Origin: Marthasterias glacialis
Taxonomy: Eukaryota > Echinodermata > Asteroidea > Forcipulatida > Asteriidae
Direction of reading: 5' to 3'
DNA: 64,000 nt
NCBI GenBank assembly: GCA_911728455.2
Contig: OU452227.1
Location: 19,298,110 to 19,362,109 of the forward strand
Shown: piece by piece, positions 12,101-21,100 of the stretch
How the letters are laid out: every line of letters starts with the position of its first letter
Numbering within the stretch: the stretch's first letter is position 1
Notes under the pieces: generated by a model
What the model was told of the DNA's origin: nothing
Database searches by the model: none
The model's input: the letters and a program-made list of their open reading frames with translations, nothing else
Program-made: the position numbers and the translations under genes

Positions 12101-15100
12101 AGTCAGGTAGGGACTGAAAACCTTATCCAAATGCAAGGCTCTGGTCTGAGGCAGGGTTCTAAATGGGGTCCACAGAGGTGAAAGCTGGGGAAAAGGAAAC
12201 CTAATCTGCTGACTTTCCAGGACACTAGGTGGCAGCAGAATGGCAACATGAATCCATGTAAACTGTGGAAACTTAGCATGGATGTCTGCTGCCCCCTACT
12301 GTCCCAAAGACTCCATCCAAGACCTTCAATTTCAGTAGCCATAGTGTACACATATTGACTGCTTCGAGTTGTACAACCATGTGCCGTTGACCTCCAAATG
12401 TAGGTAGTTTATTGAACCAATAGTCATATACCCCATTTATGATCTAATATAGCTTATGATGAGTTCTTGGCAATATGTATCGGTATGATGGCCAGCAGGC
12501 AAGGTGTCTCCTTGGGAACAGATGAGACAGATAATGCATCACCAGGCAGGCAGAACGACAACATCCTCTGTCTGGATGGTGGAGGAATTAGAGGTCTTGT
12601 ACTCATCCAGATATTAAATGTGAGTTGAATTATTTCAGGGGAGGGGAGACTCAAATAGAATGGCTGTGATTTATTATCAAGTGTTAACGTGCAATAGACC
12701 GATCCATTAAGCCCCGCCTACTTTAGCAACTGCCTAGCAACAGCAGGTGGTGTGACCTTCTTGCCACGATCATAGCGGTGGTTTGGTTGCGGCCACACAC
12801 ATGTATCGGATACACACACACACGTACATGTACATGGTTTTCGCTAACGGTATGGATTTAGTTTTTTGGCCTTTTGAGCAGTGCCTTGAGTCCAAAAAAA
12901 TAAACAAAGCAGACAGGAACACTGTTTTAAAACCACTTTTACACGACCGTACAGGGACCACTGCTGTGGGATTTGCACCACCAGAAGTACGAACAAATTT
13001 AAACAAAACACAAGTTTTGTGTCAGAACAATGGCGGTGGTTTGTTTACTTTTCTAATGGGATTTTAACAAGTGGGACTTTTGCCGGACTTTCAGTGGCGT
13101 TGTCAAGGCTGTGATTGGTCAATAGGTTAGTAGGCAGGGCTTAATGGATTGGTCTGTTATACTTGTCCGTTCATTTTGAATTTGTTTTTCTTTGTGTGGA
13201 GATCAAAGATCTACATGTTTGTTTCATGCGCAAATATACGCTTGTTCACTGTTGGAGTAGCGGCATGAAATTGGGACCGTGGGTTCAATTTCCAGTCACT
13301 GCCAAGAATGGAAGATTCCCGGCGGCAACTGGTCAAGGCAAAGAGGGATTTTTTTACATGTTTTAGGAAGTAGTTCGACACCTGTAAGTTACAAGAACTT
13401 ATTGCCTATCCATTCTCAAACAATGTTGTCATTCTATACTCGTTGGCTTTATTTCAGGCAATAGAAGAAGCAGCTGGAAGGCCAATAGCTGATTTATTTG
13501 ACTGGATAGCAGGCACTAGCACCGGAGGTATATTGGCCCTTGCACTGGCAAGAGGTAAGAATCGTTGCCAGCGGCGTATCTACCGAAAATTGTGCCCCTG
13601 TCCAAACATCATTCTGACATTTTTTTTTTAGATAACTTTACTTTAAAAAAATACTAGTCAAACTCATTAATCTTTTAATTAACAAATTATGGCACTACAT
13701 GAAACTATCAGTTTAGTGGCGCCCCCTTCAAGTGGCGCACAGGGCCCGTGCCATACCTGCCGTACATTAGATACGCCACTGATTGTTGCGTCATGTTTTG
13801 TTTTTGTAAAACAAGGTTGCCAGGCTAGAAATTCAGTCATTATTTGTTCCTTTTACCACTTGACACCTGAGGCCATGCAATCATGCACAGATTTCCCGAA
13901 CAGCCAATCGACAGTTTGATTAAAATTGTCAATTGTAAATAAGAGGATATATGCATGTACACACATTATCAGATTGTGTGTGCGTGTGGGTGGGTTGTGG
14001 TGGCAAGTCGCGATGTCTGACAAGCTACACAGAAGGGTCACATGTAACTTGCTCAGGAGGTATCAAGCCCTGTAGAAATGGTTTTTACTCACCATTTGCA
14101 GTCTCAATAGGGGAGTCAGTCAGTAAAGAAAAACCTAACAGCCTGCTTGATTATTGCTAGAGCTATTTCTCAAAGTTCACAAAAACACATTATTATCAAT
14201 ATTAACAGTTCAAAAACCGAAAGCAACTGAACATTTCGGTCACATTAGTATTTTGTCTTTGCTATCAGCTCACAATATGAAATTCAGTTGCAAAAACATT
14301 AGGTTGAATACTTCACAAGTGGGGACAGTTTCCACTTCATCAAGCTGATACGTTTAACTGTGATAACCATCTTGTTTATTTGGTTTGCGGTAACACCATG
14401 TGATTATATCTACTTCGCTATATACAGTAGATTGTTCTTGTGGGAACTTGTCCTGTTATTATTTTACTACCGCGGAGTAGATTTCGGAATTTGGGGGTAC
14501 AACTTCGTTCTGAAAAATAAAACTGTCCTGTTCATTAAGTGCTTCCTGGGAGGAAGGAAATTGGCCGGGACTACAACTACTTTCGCTTAGTGGATCAAGG
14601 GGACTTCTTGGATAAATTCACTGTCGCGAAGTGAGTTTATTAATTGATCTCAATGTTTTGACTAGCCTGCTCTAGTCATCGTCAGGAGACTAACCATCTT
14701 GATCCTCCTGGCTTGGGTTACTTTTTAAAAGACTGAACCCGTAATCTGTACTGATCAAGATTTGTAGCGGATGATGACATCAGGTGAATTGGGTCAATGT
14801 CGAGGATCTGTTTGTTTCGTTACCAAGAAAAAAACGTATCGAATAGATAGAAGCCAAGACTGTCACCCAACCCAATGTTTAGAAGTTTGAGGATTTAGGT
14901 ATGGCCAAAAGAGGTTCAGGATTGATGATTTATACTTGACTTCTTCTTTTTTAATCTAAAGGGTTTTCAGTGAAGGAGGCCAGAGGTCTGTACTTTGGGT
15001 TGAAGAATGCCGTCTTTTGCGGCACTCGTCCCTATCCTTCTGAACCGCTGGAAACATTTCTCAGGCAAGTCTTTGGGGAAGACACCAAGATGGACACCAT

Positions 15101-18100
15101 CGTCAAACATAAGTAAGAGGATATATACATGTAGACACTAACTCCATCTTTATCTTATTCCCTGCGTATCAAGTGATAATGATAGCAGTAAGTTGCATCA
15201 CCTAAATGGGACCAGACTATTTACCCCTTCCAGTCATGGTTTGATTGCTTTTTAAGGATGCACAATAATAAACGTCTGCTCTGTAGTTCTTGGATGGATC
15301 TAGGGTTCGATATTCTGAAGCCTGTAGCAAATGTTTTTTTTATCTGCTTACTGAGTGGCCTTATAGTACAGTTTCTGTTTATTAACCCTCCTACTGTCTG
15401 ACCATTCAATATTATCCCACGTGGTTTAAATGATAAAGTGTGCCAAACTGCAATATGATATCATGTGGTGAATGCATCTACACAGTCATGACAGTACACG
15501 GTCAACCCTCCTACTGTCTGACATTTCAATATCATCCACTGTGGTTTTGAATGATAGATAAACTATTATTATTGATAAACTATTATTATTATTATTATCA
15601 GCTTGCAGTATGATATGATGTGGTGAATGCATCTACACAGTACACAGTCAACCCTCCTACTGTCTGACCATTCAATATCATCCGCTGTAGTTTTTAATGA
15701 TAGATAACCTATATTAATTATCAGCTCCCAGTATGATATCATGTGGTGAATGCATCTGCACAGTATACAGTCAGCCCTCCTACTGTCTGACCATTCAATA
15801 TCATCCACTGTGGTTTTTAATGATAGATAACCCATATCAGCTTGCAGTACGATATCATGTGGTAAATGCATCTGCACAGTACACACTCAACCATCATACT
15901 GCCGGCCATTCAATATCCTCCACTGTGGTATTAAAGACGCCTGCTCGTCACCATTATCCGATGACTGTTTCTGTGGTACAAAACGATCATGTACCCATAC
16001 CTAGTTTATGTACAATGCATGCGCCGGTCAAAGGTGATCTTTCGCGGCACAAATTTGTTTGTCGCGTGTTGACGAGTGGGCGTCTTTAATAGATAAACTA
16101 CGCCAGCCTGCAATATGATATCATGAAGTAAATGCATCTACACACTACACACATGCACACATTTGTATTTTGGGCATTATAGACCGATCCATTAAGCCCC
16201 GCCCCTAAACATATTGACCAATCACAGCATTGGCTAAATCACAATTGTACACGTGGGCAACACAATGTGCGTCTCTTCAATGCCACACTGCACGACATGA
16301 ACGTGCGCTATAAGTACGCGCATGCATGTTTACATTTTCCAATAGGATTTTTATCGTGTCGGACTTTTGTCAGACTTTCAGTGGCGTACCCAAGGCTGTG
16401 ATTGGTCAACACGTATTGCGCAAACTCACACAACCTGTGCACTTGAATGGTTTAAAAAGGTAGATCAACTTGCCCCAAAAATTGAAGTCGGAGGGTAAAT
16501 TAATACTCATGTAAGTAGGGAAAAAGGCATAATAACTACTTGAATTGTACTTGTCCAAAAACAATACATCCATTTTTTTTCATACATGACATGAATGATT
16601 AATTTATTCTTGGTAGAGTTTTGGTCACAGCAACCCTCGGAGACCGAACACCGCCACCTCTGCATATCTTTCGCAGCTACGAACCCCCGAAGTGTTCATC
16701 ATCTGCTGCCCTCGTTTATAATGAAGACAACTTTGAGTCACCAGCGTTGTTTCATGGTAATGTGAACCAATGATTGATACATTGGATTCTATGATCCACT
16801 GTTATATAACACCCAGGTAGATCCTTGTCATTTGATTGGAGGATTAGAGGTCACACGGCATTCATTAATCAAACCATTACATGGCCTACATCATAACCAT
16901 GGAAATATTCTTGAATGGAATACTCCATTCAAGAATGGAACATTCCATCTTTTGACAAATTAAAATATTCTCTCCATTGCATGGTCATAACCCATGCTTT
17001 TTGTTTCATGCTATTTGATCTATTGCACATTAGACCACATCATGCATTATAAACAGCAGCACAAAATGCTCTTGTAGTCGATGCCGGAGTAGAATCTTTC
17101 AGTTTGTTTATTCTTATAGTTTTAAGAATAAAGAAACTGAAAGATTATATTCTGGCATAAACTTTGAGGGGCATTTTGTGCTGCTGTTTATAATGCATGG
17201 CGTGGTCTGATATGCAAACGTGCAATAGATCAAATGGCATGAACCAAACTGCATGGTTTATGATGTAGGCCATGTAATGGTTTGATTAATGGATGCCGTG
17301 TGACCTACAATCCTCCAATCAAATGACCAGGATCTACTTGGATGTTAAAATAAATAATGACTGTTTTACATTCAGGCAATGGAGAGAATATTTTAATTCG
17401 TCAAAAGATGGAATGTTCCATTCTCGAATGGAGCACTCCATCTTTCAACTCATGGAAATATTCTCAACATTGCAACCATAAACATTCATTGTAGTGTTCT
17501 GCACCTATGGTTAATTTGCTAAACCGTTTAAACAAAACTTGTGTTAACAATATTTCACAAAGGAATTTTGAGCAGCTGTCGGGTTGGACATCTACAAAAG
17601 AAAAAAGTCCAGAGTTGTTGCTAATTGCAGTCGGTTGTTCACCTTAAGGGTGTTCCAAAACACTCACTGTTTTGTTTTATGGTTATGCAGAGCTAGGTTT
17701 GGAATTATAAGACCCATTTTACTTGTATATTTATACATGCAGCACTTTGTAAAGGTTTACAAGGTGCTTTTGCGCAAACTTAATGCAGCCTACCATGCCA
17801 GAAACACGGAGGCAAACCCCTGTCTCAACGATAAGTGTATTGGGTTGTTTTATGTGCAATGCGCAACACACGGGACCAACGATTTTACTTCCCAACCGAA
17901 GAACGAAGCAATAATGGTTAAGTGTCTTACTTAAGGACACAATGGTCAAGACCTTGACTGAAATCCAGATTCTACTGATCAGAAACACCAGAACTTGGGT
18001 CCAGTGGGTTTGACTGCTTGGCCATGACTCTCCACGCTTTATCAAATTAGCCCCAGGTTTGGCTTTTTGACACGGTTGTTGTTATTATTGTTTATGACTC

Positions 18101-21100
18101 CAGACCAGCTGATATGGAAGGCAGCACGTTGTAGTGGTGCTGCTCCTACCTACTTCCAACCAATGGGACGATTCTTAGATGGAGGATTAATTGCTAATAA
18201 TCCAACGCTTGATGCATTGACGGAGGTCCAGGAGTATTACATGGATAAAAAGATGAAGGTATGTAATGATACCGTTAAATTAACTCCTGTATTAACTTCC
18301 TTATCAAAGGCTACTACAGGAGACTTCACTCATACCACCCCCTTACTATGGGTGACTCAAGTCGACTGCACTCATACCTCTTCTTCTTACCATAGGTGAC
18401 TTAGGTCGACTGCACTCATACCTCTTCTTCTTACCATAGGTGACTTAAGTCGACTGCACTCATACCCCTTCTTCTTACCATAGGTGACTTAGGTCGACTG
18501 CACTCATACCCCTTCTTCTTACCATAGGTGACTTTAGTCGACTGCACTCATACCCCCTCTTCCTTACCATAGGTGACTTAAGTCGACTGCACTCATACCC
18601 CTTCTTCCTTACCATAGGTGACTTAAGTCGACTGCACTCATACCCCTTCTTCCTTACCATAGGTGACTTAAGTCGACAGCACTCATACCCCTTCTTCCTT
18701 ACCATAGGTGACTTAAGTCGACTGCACTTGACCCCTTCTTCCTTACCATAGGTGACTTAAGTCGTCTGCACTCGAACCCCTTCTTTTTTACCATAGGTAA
18801 CTTTAATCATCTGCACTCATACCCCTCTTTCTTACCATAGGTGACTTTAGTCGACTGCACTCATACCCCCTCTTCTTTACCATAGGTGACTTTAGTCGAC
18901 TGCACTCATACCCCCTCTTCCTTACCATAGGTGACTTGAGTCGTCTGCACTCATACCCCTTCTTCCTTACCATAGGTGACTTTAGTCGACTGCACTCATA
19001 CCCCCTCTTCCTTACCATAGGTGACCTTAGTCGACTGCACTCATACCCCCTCTTCCTTACCATAGGTGACCTTAGTCGACTGCACTCATACCCCCTCTTC
19101 CTTACTATAGGTGACTTAGGTCGACTGCACTCATACCCCTTCTTCTTACCATAGGTGACTTAAGTCAACTGCACTCATACCCCTTCTTCCTTACCATAGG
19201 TGACTTAAGTCGACTGCACTTGACCCCTTCTTCCTTACCATAGGTGACTTAAGTCGTCTGCACTCGAACCCCTTCTTTTTTACCATAGGTAACTTTAATC
19301 ATCTGCACTCATACCCCTCTTTCTTACCATAGGTGACTTTAGTCGACTGCACTCATACCCCCTCTTCTTTACCATAGGTGACTTTAGTCGACTGCACTCA
19401 TACCCCCTCTTCCTTACCATAGGTGACTTGAGTCGTCTGCACTCATACCCCTTCTTCCTTACCATAGGTGACTTTAGTCGACTGCACTCATACCCCCTCT
19501 TCCTTACCATAGGTGACCTTAGTCGACTGCACTCATACCCCCTCTTCCTTACCATAGGTGACCTTAGTCGACTGCACTCATACCCCCTCTTCCTTACTAT
19601 AGGTGACTTTAGTCGACTGCACTCATACCCCCTCTTCCTTACTATAGGTGACTTTAGTCGACTGCACTCATACCCCCTCTTCCTTAATATAGGCAACTAT
19701 TATTGACTGCACTCATAGAAGAGGATTACGAGATATCAAGAGGCTTCCGCCATTGTTTATTCATTGTATTTCACCTCAATAGAGGTAAGTCAGAGTGAAC
19801 TTGGGATCCATCTAGTTCCAGATTTAGTACCAATCATTTGCCGTAGCTCACGACCGAGGTTTTGCAAACCAGGGTGCATTTATTTGGAATTTTCTTGGTG
19901 CTATAAAGAGAATCTTTGTTCTCTTGGCTTTGTCAAGTCGAGATTTCTTTGTGCCAGCGATACTCTCAAAGCAAAATGATTCCGGCAATTCCTAGAAAAT
20001 AAACCTGTCAAGCTGGATGGGAAGAAATGGAAGATTCCCGACGGCAACTTGTTTAAAAGCAAAATAAGAATTTCCGAAATGGCAATGACAGGAAACATTT
20101 CTCAGGATCTTCAACTTTCCGATGACCAACTTTAAATTGAACTTCATTTGTATGCGATCATATTTTGTTAACTGTTGCAGGGTGAACCGACACGTGATGT
20201 AGGCGTGGTCGTTTCCGTAGGTACGGGATGTGTTCCATATAAAGCAATGAAGAGCACTGAGATTGCCAGACCTTCGAGTGTCTTAGATTTGTTTAATGCT
20301 GCTAAGGCTATCGCTGGAGCAGCTAACTTAGGAGAGATTCTCATTGATCAGGTAAGACAAGCTTTCAACATAGACATTGTAACTTTTGCTTACAAAAAGA
20401 GTGACCTTGTTCTATACATTCCAGGGCCTTTCTGGCAGGCAAGATATTACACTGGTCATGTATGAAATTTTACATTTCGTGTCATAATTTCCACACAAAT
20501 TCAAGAGTTATAAAAATAACAGCTGAACAAGTTTTGAGATGGGCTCCTTTTTGCGTATCAAAAGTTGATAAAAATCGGACAGTGCAATCTCTACAAAATG
20601 GAAGATTTTACGTGTTTTCCATTGGGCTGTGTACAAATGGTGCCTGCAGGAAGTCTATGGCTCTTTTGTAAAGATGTGATGTCACAGGTTACATGGTCTG
20701 TAGACTGGAAAAGTACATGTATTGCGTCTATTCAAACATTGGGACAAATGAAAGTGCATTAAAAACTCATATGCAATGTTCTTTAGAACCCCTACAGTCC
20801 TTATTCCATCCAACTCTAACAGCAGGTTTTGTTTGATTCTGTTGGACTGGGGACTGCATGAGTAAACTGATTATGCTGTACATGGGTCCAGGCATACCAC
20901 CATAATCAGAGTACCACAGTTTGGGTGTTGAGTTACCCATATGGTGTTGGATTTTGTTAGAACGAGGAAGGATCCTAGTAAATCACTCGCGGGAGTCAGG
21001 CATGAGACTTGCAAAGGTTATTAACACATAACTGCCCAACTACGGGATAGACCTTATGCTCATGATGTCATTTGAGTAGGGCGCCCTCGCTTGGAGCTCA

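Noticed and set aside
15569-16089. Cys/His-rich open frames with repeated motifs on both strands
   Set aside because: They are translations of the 120-145-bp satellite and of the MITE inside it.
18475-19706. Long open frames on both strands encoding 15-residue repeats ([15 protein letters not shown]-like)
   Set aside because: They are the 45-bp intronic minisatellite read in frames kept open by its multiple-of-three period. They occur on both strands and show no signals of a gene.
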